Shown: in pieces, positions 55,008 to 64,000 of the stretch | Numbering within the stretch: the first letter of the stretch is position 1 | Layout of the letters: every line of letters begins with the position of its first letter | NCBI RefSeq assembly: GCF_903642285.1 | Contig: NZ_CAHJWJ010000014.1 | Coordinates: 1-64,000, forward strand | Length of the DNA stretch: 64,000 bases | Direction: 5' to 3' | From: Sphingomonas bacterium | Lineage (GTDB): Bacteria > Pseudomonadota > Alphaproteobacteria > Sphingomonadales > Sphingomonadaceae | The notes under the pieces: model-generated | Told to the model about the DNA's origin: nothing | Seen by the model: only the letters and a program-made list of their open reading frames with translations | The model's database searches: none | Translations under genes and position numbers: made by a program

Positions 55008-57044
55008 TTACCAGATGTGCACCCGCTGCTCAGGCGCGAGGTAGAGAGTGTCGCCCGGCTTTACGTTGAACGCTCGATACCAAGCATCAACGTTGCGGAT
55101 GACGCCGTTTACCCGATCGTTGGGTGGTGAGTGCGGATTGCTCGCGAGACTTTGACGCAGCAAATCTTCGCGGAATTTCATTCGCCATGCTTGCGCATAC
55201 GCGAGGAAGAAGCGTTGATCGCCTGTCACGCCCCCGATCACGGGCGCCTTCCCATGCCGCGCCTGATACCGCTGGAACGCAGCATACGCCGCCTCCACGC
55301 CGCCAAGATCTCCGATGTTCTCGCCCAATGTCAGCTTGCCATTGAGCTTGACGCCCGGCACCGGCTCGAACGTACTATATTGTGCAGCTAGCGCTGCAGT
55401 TCGGGTCTCGAATGCCTTCTTCGCATCGTCGGTCCACCAGTTTTCGAGCTTGCCCGTAGGGCCGAACTGGCTTCCTTGGTCATCGAAGCCGTGGCCCATT
55501 TCGTGGCCGATTACGGCACCGATGGCACCATAATTGACGGCGGCATCGGCATTGGGGTCGAACATCGGCGGTTGTAGGATGCCGGCCGGGAAGGTGATCT
55601 GATTGGTCTGCGCGTTGTAGTAAGCATCCGACGTCTGCGGTGTCATTTCCCACAACCCGCGATCCACGGGCTTGGGAAAGCGCGAAAGGTCAAGACGATG
55701 CTGGAACTCTTCTGAACGGATGACATTGCCGAGCAGGTCGTCCCGGTCGATGACCAGGCTCGAGTAATCGATGTACTTGACGGGATGGCCGATCCGCGGA
55801 TCGAACGCCGCGAGTTTGACCAGTGCAGCCTGTCTGGTCTTCGCATCCATCCACGTCGATGCGTCGAACCGCTCCTTGTAAGCGGCCCGTAAGTCTTCGA
55901 TCAGCTCGCCCATTTTGGCTTCGGAGGTCGGCGGGTAATAACGCTTCACGTAGATCTGGCCGACCGCTTCGCCCATTTGCTTATCGAGCAGTGCTACGCC
56001 GCGCTTCCAGCGCTCGCGTTGTGCCTGTGTGCCGGAAAGCGTGTGCGAGTAGAACTGCCAATGAGCCGTGTCGAACGCGCTGGACAGATACGGGGCATTA
56101 CTGGCGATGAACCGGAACGCCAGATAGTCCTTCCAGGTTTGAAGCGGGGTCGAAGCGAAAATCTTGCCCAGGGCCGTGATGGCGGAATTGGTAGCCATGA
56201 GGATTTGTGGAGAGGCATCGAAGCCGCTGGTCTTGAGCATCAGCGCCCAGTCGAACTCGGGCGCCTTGGCCTTCAGGCCGGCAAGCGTCTCTGGATCGTT
56301 CATGCGCGGAATGTCCCGCAGTTCCTCGGGCGACCATTGCGCATTGGCCATTGCGGTCTCCAGGGCGAAGATCCCCTCGGCCTTGGCGCTTGCATCCTGG
56401 ATGCCGGCAAGCGTCAGCATCTGCTGTATTAAGGCGCGGTAGGCGGTTCGGTACGCATCATAGCGCGCGCCGGTCTTGATGAAATAATCGCGTGGCATGC
56501 CGAGATCGCTTTGCGATACGGCTGCAACGTAACGTGTCGGATCCGCCAGGTTGGGCGTGTCGTTGACATCCACCGGGGTTGCATAGCCAGGCGTGGCGAA
56601 TAGCACCTGAAGGTCGGACGTGTTCCTCACGGCCGCTATGCGTTGGAGATACGGTGAGAGGGGTGCCGCACCTTTGCGCTCGAGCGCGGCGGTGTTCATC
56701 CAGCTGGCGTAGAACCCGCCGACCTGTTGGCCGACCTGCCCGAACGTTGCCGAATGGGCCGATACGTCGTCCAGGATCGAGCGAACCTGAATGTCGATCC
56801 CATCCACTACGTCGATGAACGCGCCAGCCATTGGGCGATCGGCGGGGAAGGGTGTACGCTTGTCCCAGCCGCCATTGGCGAACGACCAGAAGTCATCGCC
56901 CGGCTTTATGGCGGGATCCTCAGCAGTCAGGTCAACGCCGAACTTGCCATATTTGGGCGCGGTTGCCTGCTGTGCGATAGCTGGCATCGCGGTCGCGAAT
57001 GCCAGAGTGCCAAGCCCCAACTTTGACCACGCTCTGATTGTCAT
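55008..57044 (-). CDS. M13-family metallopeptidase (neprilysin-like), exported
   Basis: A 678-residue zinc peptidase with a signal peptide (about 1-25). The zinc motif is VIGHEMGHGF, the third ligand block is ENIGDLGGVEAAY, and the substrate-binding NAQTNQITFPAGILQPP is present. C-terminal VHIW is close to the family's usual CxVW end. It cleaves short peptides in the periplasm. Length is normal and no disruptions are seen, in contrast to its neighbours. Confidence 0.93.
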   Translation of the reverse strand: MTIRAWSKLGLGTLAFATAMPAIAQQATAPKYGKFGVDLTAEDPAIKPGDDFWSFANGGWDKRTPFPADRPMAGAFIDVVDGIDIQVRSILDDVSAHSATFGQVGQQVGGFYASWMNTAALERKGAAPLSPYLQRIAAVRNTSDLQVLFATPGYATPVDVNDTPNLADPTRYVAAVSQSDLGMPRDYFIKTGARYDAYRTAYRALIQQMLTLAGIQDASAKAEGIFALETAMANAQWSPEELRDIPRMNDPETLAGLKAKAPEFDWALMLKTSGFDASPQILMATNSAITALGKIFASTPLQTWKDYLAFRFIASNAPYLSSAFDTAHWQFYSHTLSGTQAQRERWKRGVALLDKQMGEAVGQIYVKRYYPPTSEAKMGELIEDLRAAYKERFDASTWMDAKTRQAALVKLAAFDPRIGHPVKYIDYSSLVIDRDDLLGNVIRSEEFQHRLDLSRFPKPVDRGLWEMTPQTSDAYYNAQTNQITFPAGILQPPMFDPNADAAVNYGAIGAVIGHEMGHGFDDQGSQFGPTGKLENWWTDDAKKAFETRTAALAAQYSTFEPVPGVKLNGKLTLGENIGDLGGVEAAYAAFQRYQARHGKAPVIGGVTGDQRFFLAYAQAWRMKFREDLLRQSLASNPHSPPNDRVNGVIRNVDAWYRAFNVKPGDTLYLAPEQRVHIW

Positions 57045-57728
57045 CTGCGCGCACCTTTATCTGAGTCGAAGGAACGTAACTGTCGGGGCGAGACTTCGCA
57101 ATACAGCCCGGGATGGAGTCCGATTCGACGCTGTCATCGCTCTTTTGCGCCCATTCTCGGGCTTCCCGCCCTATTTGCCGTGCGCTCGCGCCTTATGGGG
57201 CCGGCATGACCTGGACTACGGCCCTGCGCGCCGTTGCCGACCAGTGGCTCGAACTCGTTCCAGCATGGCGCATGTTCGGACGTCGGGTCGCGGCGCGCCT
57301 GCCTAACCATGGCGACTGCGCGCAGCTGTTTGCTAGCATGGACATGATCCTTCCGGGTATCGCGACCGCTGCCGGCAAACCGAGCGCAATACGTTGCCCT
57401 TCGAACAGCCAAGTTGAGAATCAGTGCCAATGAACAGATGTTGGAAGTTGGGCATCGCGAAAGGACCGCTGAACGTCTGCTTCTCGGTCTCACAGCGCTA
57501 CGACATCGGCGATCTCGACTCAGCATCAATAGCTCCCGTTCAACGCGAAGCTCGAGGACTGTCAGGATTTCCGTGTGTGGGCGGGCGGTTTAACATTACG
57601 CCGCCATGGCCCTGATCAAGGGCTCGTCGAAGATGACGGCGATGTTGCACTCGGGCGAGGTCAGACCCGATAGATGACCGTCATGGGCCAGCATGTCGTG
57701 GGAGCACGGCCAAGAGGAGGACAAACGC
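57045..57728. other. 680-base intergenic region
   Basis: Contains the divergent start regions of the M13 peptidase (minus) and the ParB-like gene (plus). Open frames are short and lack protein character. An AGGAGG ribosome site lies just before 57729. I see no repeat or RNA gene. Confidence 0.4.
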
Positions 57729-58346
57729 ATGGCAAATTCGGTGCCGATCGGGATCCAAGTTGAAGAGCTGCGGCCGACCCAGATGACCGTCGGGCTGCGC
57801 GAGGTCGAGCAGAAGCGGCGGCACTGGCGCGAGGCGGACGAGAAGGGGCGCTCCCGCCTGCTCCGCCGCCATGTGCTGCCGGCGGTAATCGGTCCCAAGG
57901 ACCGGACCTACATCGTCGACCATCACCATTTCGCGCGGGCGCTGCTGGAGGAGAAGGCCGGCGGCGTCGCGGTCTACATCCTTGCTGACCTGTCGAGCCT
58001 AGCCCGCCGCGAATTTTGGACGTTCCTCGACAACAGCGCCTGGTGTCACGCCTACGACGCCAAGGGACACCGCTGCAAGCTGGAGGCGATCCCCAAGCAC
58101 CTGTCCGACCTCGCCGACGATCCCTATCGCAGCCTGGTCGGCGATCTCATTCGCGCTGGCGGGGTTGCCAAGAGCGGCAAGCCGTTCGCGGAGTTCCTCT
58201 GGGCGGACTTCCTGCGTCACCGTGTCGACCGCGAGCTGGTCGATGACGACCCTGCCAAGGCGCTCGCCACCGCGTTGGCGCTCGCGAAGGGCGACGCGGC
58301 CGCGAGCCTGCCGGGCTGGTGCGGGCAGAACCGAGCCGGACTCTAG
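57729..58346 (+). CDS. ParB-like nuclease-fold protein (ParBc_2 type)
   Basis: A 205-residue protein of the ParB/Srx-fold family typified by VEELRPTQMTVGLREVEQKRR near the start and a YIVDHHHFARALLEE block that corresponds to the ParB GxxRxxA region. These proteins are short, mostly orphans, and not part of chromosome partition; some ParB/Srx relatives bind or hydrolyse nucleotides. AGGAGG precedes the ATG at 57729. No ParA is nearby. Confidence 0.75.
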   Translation: MANSVPIGIQVEELRPTQMTVGLREVEQKRRHWREADEKGRSRLLRRHVLPAVIGPKDRTYIVDHHHFARALLEEKAGGVAVYILADLSSLARREFWTFLDNSAWCHAYDAKGHRCKLEAIPKHLSDLADDPYRSLVGDLIRAGGVAKSGKPFAEFLWADFLRHRVDRELVDDDPAKALATALALAKGDAAASLPGWCGQNRAGL

Positions 58347-58460
58347 TCGCGACGACTGGCTTCGCTCCGTCCGGAGCGGATCCGGGCGCGCCGCTGCCGA
58401 GGGCCGTTCAGGTTGCGGACTGATTGATTGCGCTAGCCCGGTGAAAGGAGGCTCGTCGTC

Positions 58461-59534
58461 ATGCTACTCGCCCGCTACGCCTTGCCGTTTCTACTGCTCA
58501 CCTCAGCCGCTGTGCCGCCGCAGCCCGGGACCGCGCTGCCGCTGTGGCACGCCGGCATTGCCGGCGACCTCGCGTTCGAGACGAGCGCGTTCCTGCAGGG
58601 CATGGCCTACGCGCATCCCGAGAGGGCGGCGGACCAGCAGGCGCCCGACGGTGCCTACGGCCCGCTCAACCGAGCGTGGGAGGCGGGACGGGGCGACCGT
58701 TGGCTGATCGAGGAGCAGCGCTACGCCATCGATGCGGTGATCGCCGGTATCGGCCACCACCGGCAGGACGTGGTCGAGCGCGGCGAGCGGATCTTCGACT
58801 GGGGCTTCGCGCAGGAGCGGCCCGACGGCTCGTTCGACTGCCCGGAACGTTTCCACAGCGCGTCCTTCTTCGTGGAGGCGGCCGCGCATGCCGCGCTGCT
58901 GCTGCGCGCGTCCGACATGGCGGCCGCGAACGAGGCATGGGTGGAGCGTGTCGCACCCCGGCTGCACCAGGCGGCGCGCTGGATGGTGGCACCCGCCAAC
59001 GCTGCCCCGGGGCAGGCGCACGATGCGCCCTATACGCATCGCTTCTACCTCGACGCCGACGCGCTCGGCGAGACCGGGCTGCTGACCGGGGACGCGGCGC
59101 TGATCGCTGCCTCGCGCGGCTATGTCGAGCGCGGGTTGGCGCGACAGGACCCGAGCGGGTTCAACCCGGAGAAGGGCGGCTCCGACACCAGCTACCACGC
59201 GGTCGGCCTGCTGTTCGCGGCCACCTACTACACGCTGGTCGCCGACGCGCCGCTGCGCGCGGCGATGCGGCCGATGGCGGATCGCGGGCTCGCCTGGCTC
59301 GCGGCGCGGGTGCGACCGGACGGCACGGTGGACCAGACCGGCAACACCCGCACCGGGTTCGGTCAGGAGCGCGGGCCGCAGGGCAACCTGAAGACGATGA
59401 GCTACGGCTCCGCCTACCGCGCGTTCTACTATTGGGGCATGATCGAGCGCGATCCGCGGCTCGCGGCAGAGGCCGCGCTGCTCCACGCTGGCCAGCAGGT
59501 GGAAAACGCGCAGCGCAAGGCAGCGGGCGCCTGA
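58461..59534 (+). CDS. Secreted alpha/alpha-toroid-like protein of unknown function
   Basis: A 357-residue protein with a signal peptide (MLLARYALPFLLLTSAAV). The rest is helical with repeated aromatic motifs (FDWGFAQERPDGSFDCPERFHS, SDTSYHAVGLLFAATYY, YGSAYRAFYYWGMI), as in six-hairpin glycosidase or lyase folds. I cannot name a family. AAAGGAGG precedes the ATG. It follows the ParB-like gene by about 110 bases and may share a transcript. Confidence 0.6.
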   Translation: MLLARYALPFLLLTSAAVPPQPGTALPLWHAGIAGDLAFETSAFLQGMAYAHPERAADQQAPDGAYGPLNRAWEAGRGDRWLIEEQRYAIDAVIAGIGHHRQDVVERGERIFDWGFAQERPDGSFDCPERFHSASFFVEAAAHAALLLRASDMAAANEAWVERVAPRLHQAARWMVAPANAAPGQAHDAPYTHRFYLDADALGETGLLTGDAALIAASRGYVERGLARQDPSGFNPEKGGSDTSYHAVGLLFAATYYTLVADAPLRAAMRPMADRGLAWLAARVRPDGTVDQTGNTRTGFGQERGPQGNLKTMSYGSAYRAFYYWGMIERDPRLAAEAALLHAGQQVENAQRKAAGA

Positions 59535-59789
59535 CCTGCCCGGCGCGATACGGACCCGTCGTGTGCCTCAGATGAACCGGCGTCCGATCCGGGGAGTGCT
59601 CAAGCGGGCCTAAGCGTCCGAGTGTGGGTCTTCGCCACCGCGAACGGACCGGCAGGGAGCGATCCCGTTACGATCGTTCACGCAATCAGCCGACTTCGTC
59701 AACAGGGGGCGGCGTCGGTCACAAGTGCGTCACGAACCAGCGAGTGGTCGCGTCCATGACCTGCAGGGAACCGGAGCACGTCGGACCAG

Positions 59790-60023
59790 TGAGAGGTGAC
59801 CAGCCGTTCGTCCACAACGCCCGCGACCAGCGGCGCGATGTCGGGGCCGGCATCGCGATCATCAACGGGACGATCGCCGCCGCTTTGGGTCTCGGCTTGC
59901 AGCAATGGCTGGTCGGGATCGCCATCTGGGCGATTGGTCACAGCATCGCGGTCTTCGCCGCCCGCCGCGATCCGGACTTCATGCCCGTGCTACTGCGCCA
60001 CCTGCGCCAGAAGGGATATCCGG
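59790..60023 (+). pseudogene. trbD: trbD-like relic (conjugation, VirB3 type)
   Basis: The frame encodes a TrbD-like membrane segment: IAIINGTIAAALGLGLQQWLVGIAIWAIGH, then ARRDPDFMPVLLRHLRQKGY. The usual start region is not recognisable. The protein end is fused directly to an internal part of TrbE, so this is a relic of a Trb-type mating apparatus. Confidence 0.65.
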
Positions 60024-61230
60024 AAGCTGCGTTTCCTGATGCCGCCTCGTGGCTCGTCGACCAGGAGCGGCGCGCCGGCTTCGAAGCCGAGGGCCAGCAT
60101 TTCGAGAGCCGCTTCCATGGGACGCTGACCTGGCTGCCGCCCGCCGACAGCAGCGACGCGGCGGGACGCACGCTGGTCGAGCAGCCCGACGACGCGAAGG
60201 GCCGGGACTGGCGCGCCAGCCTCGCCGGCTTCGTCGCCGAGACCGACCGCGTGCTCGACCTCCTGTCCGGTTTCATGCCCGAGGTACGGGCCTTAAGCGA
60301 CGCCGAAACGCTGACCTATCTCCACGATACCATTTCCAGTCGTCGCCACCCGGTCGCCGTGCCGGAGACACCGATCTACCTCGATGCGTTGCTCACCGAC
60401 ACGCCGCTGGTAGGGGGCTGGAGCCGAAGCTCGGCAATCGGCATTTGCGCACGCTGACCGTGCTCGGTTTCCCGAACGTCAGTCGGCCCAGCATCCTCGA
60501 TGCGCTCAATGACCAGAATTTCGAATATCGCTGGGTCACGCGCTTCAGCGCGCTCGACAAGACCGACGCGACCAAGACGCTGACCAAGCTCCGCCGGCAA
60601 TGGTTCAACAAGCGCAAGTAGATCACCGCGCTACTGCGCGAGGTGATGTACAACCAGCCGGCCCAGCTTCTCGACAGCGACGCCGACAACAAGGTGGTCG
60701 ATGCGGATCTTGCGCTTCAGGCGCTCGGCGCCGACATTCTCGCCTTCGGCTACCTGACCACGACGATCACGGTGTCGGACCCCGATCGTACCATGCCGAG
60801 GACAAGGTTCGCGCGGTCGAGCGCATCGTCAACGGGCTCGGCTTCACGGCCAAGCGCGAAGGCGTCAACGCGGTCGAGACTTGGCTGTCATCGCTGCCAG
60901 GTCAGGCTTACGCGAATGTGCGCCAGCCGCTGGTTCACACGCTCAACCTCGCCCAGAGGAACGCACGCTGACCGGGCTCGCCATGCTGCTCCAATCGAAT
61001 GCGCTGCGCACCGCGCTCACGGCCTATACGCTCGATGGCCCCTATGGCCGTCTCCTCGACGCGGCCGAACAGCATCTCGTGCTTGGCCGTATCCAGTGCT
61101 TCGAGACCGAAGCGCTGATGGGACAGGCCGGCGTCGTCGCGCCCGTTCTGACCTATCTTTTCCACCGTCTCGAGGAGCGTTTCGACGGCCGAACTACTTC
61201 GCTGCCGCAGGATACGATGCAGAATGATCA
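60024..61230 (+). pseudogene. trbE: trbE relic (conjugation ATPase, VirB4 type)
   Basis: Segments of TrbE in order: YPEAAFPDAASWLVDQERR with FESRFHGTLTWLPP, frameshift near 60416, HLRTLTVLGFPN to RRQWFNKRK, an in-frame TAG at 60619, DADLALQALGAD, frameshift near 60788, VRAVERIVNGLGF to ANVRQPLVHTLNLA, then a deletion near 60955 that removes the Walker A half, and RTLTGLAMLLQS to VLTYLFHRLEERFDG. The chain then ends in unrelated sequence near 61195. No function possible. Confidence 0.8.
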
Positions 61231-61378
61231 GAAACCGCTCTAGCCCTAATGAACGGACGGGAATATGCCTACGGTTGCCGCGGTGTCGTTCAAGCGTGAT
61301 CCCGGCCACATGCGTCGCAGGCTGTTCGTAGACCAGCTGCCGATAATAACGTGTAACCGTCTTCTCCGCGACTTTCAT

Positions 61379-62983
61379 TCAATCGATCTGATTGAGATCG
61401 ATAGTCGAGGGCGTCACACCCGCCTTTTTGAGCTCAAGCTTTTTGACCTTCTCGGTCGCTGTTTTCGGAAGAGCCTTCATGAACTCCACAAAGCGGGGCT
61501 GGGCGAAACGCGGCATGTGATCGCGAGCATGCGATCTTATTGAGGCGCTGGTCGCAGGTGATCCCGGATCTGGGATGATTGCCAGCATGATCTCATCTTC
61601 GGAGCCAGCCGCTTCTGATGGCACGGCATAAGCCGCAACCTCGACCACACCCGCCAGTTGCGACATGATGTTCTCGATCTCGACGGCCGAAATATTCTCG
61701 CCTCGGCGACGGATACAGTCCTTAATGCGGTCGACGAAGGTGAAGTTACCTTCTTTGTCGACCCGCCCAGCGTCACCGGTGTGGAACCAGAGACCACGCC
61801 ACGCCTCGACCGTCTTTTCCGCCTGATTGTGATAGCCGGCCATGAATGCCTGGCCCACGCGTGGACGAACCACGATTTCACCGATCTCACCGGTAGCGAC
61901 CGGTAGGCCGGTGCCGGCGTCCTGGATCTCGACCTCGAAATATTTAGACCAGGCCTTTCCACATGTCCCTGGTCTCGGGTCTTTCAAATCGACGAAAAGC
62001 GGAATGTTGCATTCCGTCATGCCAAATCCGCTCATCACCTCGCGAATACCAAAGCGATGACGCCACATCCGGTCGTGATCGGGGTGGTTTGGTGCGGTAG
62101 AAAGGAGCCGAAGGCGATGATCTCGATCTCCAGGGGTTTCCGGTTGGGCGGCCATGTACGCGTTGATGACGCCGAGCGTATTCGTGACGGTTGCGCCGCT
62201 AGTACGGATGTCGTTCAGCCAGGAGGACACTGAGAACCGCTCCGCCAATGTAGCGGTAGCGCCCGCTATAAGGACGGCACCCAACTGTATCATCAACGCA
62301 TTGACATGAAAGAGCGGAAGGCAGATGTAATAATGATCGTCCGCCGTGATGCCGACATTCTCCACGCTACCAAGACTGAACAGAAAACAGTGGGCGTGCG
62401 GCATGAGGACACCCTTGGGAGCGCCGGTCGTTCCCGAGGTATACATGATACCAGCGATGTCCGTCGAGGCGGCGAACGGACCCTCATATCGCGCAGCGCT
62501 ACGCCAGGCATCAAAGGGCAGACCCACATCCGAGACGCCTTCCCCATCTCCGACGATCAGGATCTGTTCAAATTCCGGCAGGTCTCTTCCAAGTCCCGCA
62601 AGGCGTCTAACAAGAGAATGATCGACGATGAGAACGCGCGGTTCGGAGTCACGAAGCGGATGAAGTAGAAACTGACCCATCAGTTCTGGGTTCAGAAATA
62701 CGCATGTTGCGCCAAGACGCTCTAACCCAGCCCAAGCTCGGATGAAGTCAAGCGAATTCGGGACCAGAATGGCGACGCGGTCCCCCGGTCCAATGCCCAT
62801 GCTTGCCAACATTCCCGCCACCTGCGCGGCGTTATCGGCCAATTGAGAGTAGGACAGGAATTCGCCGTTCACCATCGACACCGCTCGCGCGTCGCCCTTC
62901 GCCTGAGCCTGCTCGGCGATTACCCTTGAAAGCAACCAAGTGCTCGGATTGTCGATGCCGGAGTACATGCGTTGCCTCTTCAT
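61379..62983 (-). CDS. AMP-forming acyl-CoA ligase
   Basis: A 534-residue adenylate-forming enzyme that activates a carboxylic acid as its CoA thioester. Motifs: the P-loop TSGTTGAPKGVLMPHA, the substrate-pocket block MSGFGMTECN, LWFHTGDAGRVD, and the C-terminal lysine region LPKTATEKVKK. It is of the CaiC-like group. It is 112 bases after an SDR gene and on the same strand, pointing to a degradation pathway; the acid is unknown. Confidence 0.9.
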   Translation of the reverse strand: MKRQRMYSGIDNPSTWLLSRVIAEQAQAKGDARAVSMVNGEFLSYSQLADNAAQVAGMLASMGIGPGDRVAILVPNSLDFIRAWAGLERLGATCVFLNPELMGQFLLHPLRDSEPRVLIVDHSLVRRLAGLGRDLPEFEQILIVGDGEGVSDVGLPFDAWRSAARYEGPFAASTDIAGIMYTSGTTGAPKGVLMPHAHCFLFSLGSVENVGITADDHYYICLPLFHVNALMIQLGAVLIAGATATLAERFSVSSWLNDIRTSGATVTNTLGVINAYMAAQPETPGDRDHRLRLLSTAPNHPDHDRMWRHRFGIREVMSGFGMTECNIPLFVDLKDPRPGTCGKAWSKYFEVEIQDAGTGLPVATGEIGEIVVRPRVGQAFMAGYHNQAEKTVEAWRGLWFHTGDAGRVDKEGNFTFVDRIKDCIRRRGENISAVEIENIMSQLAGVVEVAAYAVPSEAAGSEDEIMLAIIPDPGSPATSASIRSHARDHMPRFAQPRFVEFMKALPKTATEKVKKLELKKAGVTPSTIDLNQID

Positions 62984-63095
62984 GATTAAGACAGGTCAGG
63001 TCTGGAGGTGAGGCAGGAGGTTTCACCTGTGCCGAGGGCCTCTCAAGTCGATCCCATATCTCCGCTGCAAACGGTTCGCATCATCCACAGCAGCG

Positions 63096-63923
63096 TCAGG
63101 TATTGATGCCGCCGCCCACGATAAGCACCTGGCCGCTCACGTAATCGCTCTCCGGGATACAGAAGAGATAGATGCTGCCGGCGGCCTCCTCTGGGGTGCC
63201 TGCTCGTCCGAGCGGCACCATCGTCTTCAAGGTGTCGAGCATGGCGCTTGGAACACCGGCCTGGATCTTCCGCCCTTCGATCTCGATCTGCGTCGCTGGA
63301 TCATCGTTCGCCTTGGTCAGGCGCGTTTCGATGAAGCCGAAGGCGACGCAGTTCACACAGACTTTGTAGCGGCCCCACTCTTTGGACAGGGTCTTTGTAA
63401 CCCCCACCAACCCCGCCTTTGCCGCCGCGTAGTTCACCTGACCCGCGTTGCCGTTGGTACCCGTCATCGACGAAATGTTGACCACCTTGCGGATGACCTC
63501 GCGTCCTTCCGCCGCTTCCTGCTTTTGGAGCGTGCGGATCGGCTCGGCCGCGGCTCGCAGGATGCGGAACGGCGCGATCAGATGGACATCAAGCATCGAC
63601 TGGAATTGCTCATCTGTCTGCTTCTGGATGACCCCATCGCGCGTATAGCCGGCGTTGTTGACGATGATGTCGAGGCCGCCGAACTCGCGCAGAGCGGTCT
63701 GTACAAATCGCTCGCCGAAATCCTCCTCGGTGACATTTCCGACACATGAAACCGCGCGGCCACCGGCCGTCTCAATGGCGGTCACAACCTCGGCCGCCGG
63801 CGCTTCGTCGAGGTCATTGACGACGACGCTGGCCCCCTCCGAAGCTAGTTTCAGGGCGAGAGCACGCCCGATGCCCCGGCCCGAGCCTGATATAATAGCG
63901 GTCTTGCCCAAAAGCTTACCCAT
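63096..63923 (-). CDS. Short-chain dehydrogenase/reductase
   Basis: A 275-residue SDR with nucleotide loop SGSGRGIGRALA, NNAGYT, a catalytic Ser in NISSMTG, and YAAAK. It resembles 3-hydroxyacyl-CoA/3-ketoacyl-ACP dehydrogenases of side-chain oxidation, slightly longer than the standard SDR by an insertion near residues 205-235 (GRKIQAGVPSAM). It precedes the acyl-CoA ligase gene in transcription order. Confidence 0.9.
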   Translation of the reverse strand: MGKLLGKTAIISGSGRGIGRALALKLASEGASVVVNDLDEAPAAEVVTAIETAGGRAVSCVGNVTEEDFGERFVQTALREFGGLDIIVNNAGYTRDGVIQKQTDEQFQSMLDVHLIAPFRILRAAAEPIRTLQKQEAAEGREVIRKVVNISSMTGTNGNAGQVNYAAAKAGLVGVTKTLSKEWGRYKVCVNCVAFGFIETRLTKANDDPATQIEIEGRKIQAGVPSAMLDTLKTMVPLGRAGTPEEAAGSIYLFCIPESDYVSGQVLIVGGGINT

Positions 63924-63938
63924 GGTTCAGTCCCTTTT

Positions 63939-64000
63939 TTACGATGGCAGAAGCACGACGGCTTCGCCGTCGAGCGTCTGCAGGTTCTTGTCAGCCCAAG
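63939..64000 (-). CDS. C-terminal end of a CDS running off the window, MaoC-like guess
   Basis: The last 19 residues (WADKNLQTLDGEAVVLLPS) of a minus-strand gene; the stop lies just upstream of the SDR start. The ending resembles MaoC-domain hydratases, which would suit the SDR and acyl-CoA ligase that follow, but 19 residues are not enough to be sure. Confidence 0.4.
   Translation of the reverse strand, partial: WADKNLQTLDGEAVVLLPS

Noticed and set aside
57596-57720. Small ORFs in both directions before the ParB-like gene
   Set aside because: They are 23-35 codons without ribosome sites or recognisable sequence; the strong AGGAGG belongs to the gene at 57729.
50890-64000. A second copy of the tRNA-Ser 3' end as an attachment site
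   Set aside because: No repeat of the T-arm/acceptor segment was noticed to the right within the window, and no integrase gene is present.

Overview
The window reads as chromosome of a high-GC alphaproteobacterium, most likely a member of the Sphingomonadaceae. Supporting signs are the serC-serA pair with alphaproteobacterial-type SerC, short HisZ, a SciP (DUF1153) CtrA regulator, a FabI of the sphingomonad MNGLMAGKRG type, membrane-anchored cytochrome c, an EcfG-type stress promoter, and several dispersed palindromic repeats of the CCCGGGACAAGCCCGGG kind. No rRNA, CRISPR array or intact insertion sequence was seen. One tRNA gene, tRNA-Ser(GGA), is present.

Region 1-6.6 kb is a defence island. 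A minus-strand operon encodes a CD-NTase, a Cap2 E2-E1 transferase and a Cap3 JAMM isopeptidase, that is a type II CBASS. Divergently, a small plus-strand operon encodes a diadenylate-cyclase-fold protein with degenerate catalytic residues (sensor-like) coupled by a GTGA overlap to a two-TM beta-barrel effector of the Cap15 family. Next to it, the N-terminal part of a NACHT/STAND-like ATPase and the N-terminal part of an HNH endonuclease face each other and are fused at a deletion junction. Region 6.9-11.4 kb has two exported hydrolases (an amidohydrolase and an S9 peptidase).

Region 11.6-21.6 kb is core metabolism: pheA, a cytochrome c, a LOG-family protein, serC, serA, hisZ, purA, a low-complexity secreted protein under an EcfG-like promoter, and aroC. 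Region 21.6-24.3 kb holds less familiar genes (methyltransferase, LprI-like protein, membrane protein). Region 24.3-50.9 kb is again core-like: fabI-yihY-dnaJ, transglutaminase and ATP-grasp/alpha-E fusion, the ku-ligD end-joining pair, pdxH-fieF-phzF, mnmA and a UVR-motif protein, sciP, a GlsB/YeaQ protein, a SIMPL protein, an RND pump (adaptor and permease), a DUF445 protein, an mlaE-mlaF-mlaD-lipoprotein operon for lipid transport, and a cyclophilin. It ends at tRNA-Ser.

Region 50.9-64 kb, after the tRNA, is a mosaic of decay and cargo: a 5'-truncated sodium:solute symporter, a fragment of a secreted protein, a frameshifted TonB-dependent receptor, an intact M13 peptidase, a ParB-like protein with a secreted alpha/alpha-toroid-like protein, a badly broken trbD-trbE conjugation relic, and, at the right edge, a beta-oxidation-style cluster (partial C-terminus, SDR, acyl-CoA ligase).

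Assignments rest on motif and family recognition by eye; no database search or structure prediction was run.
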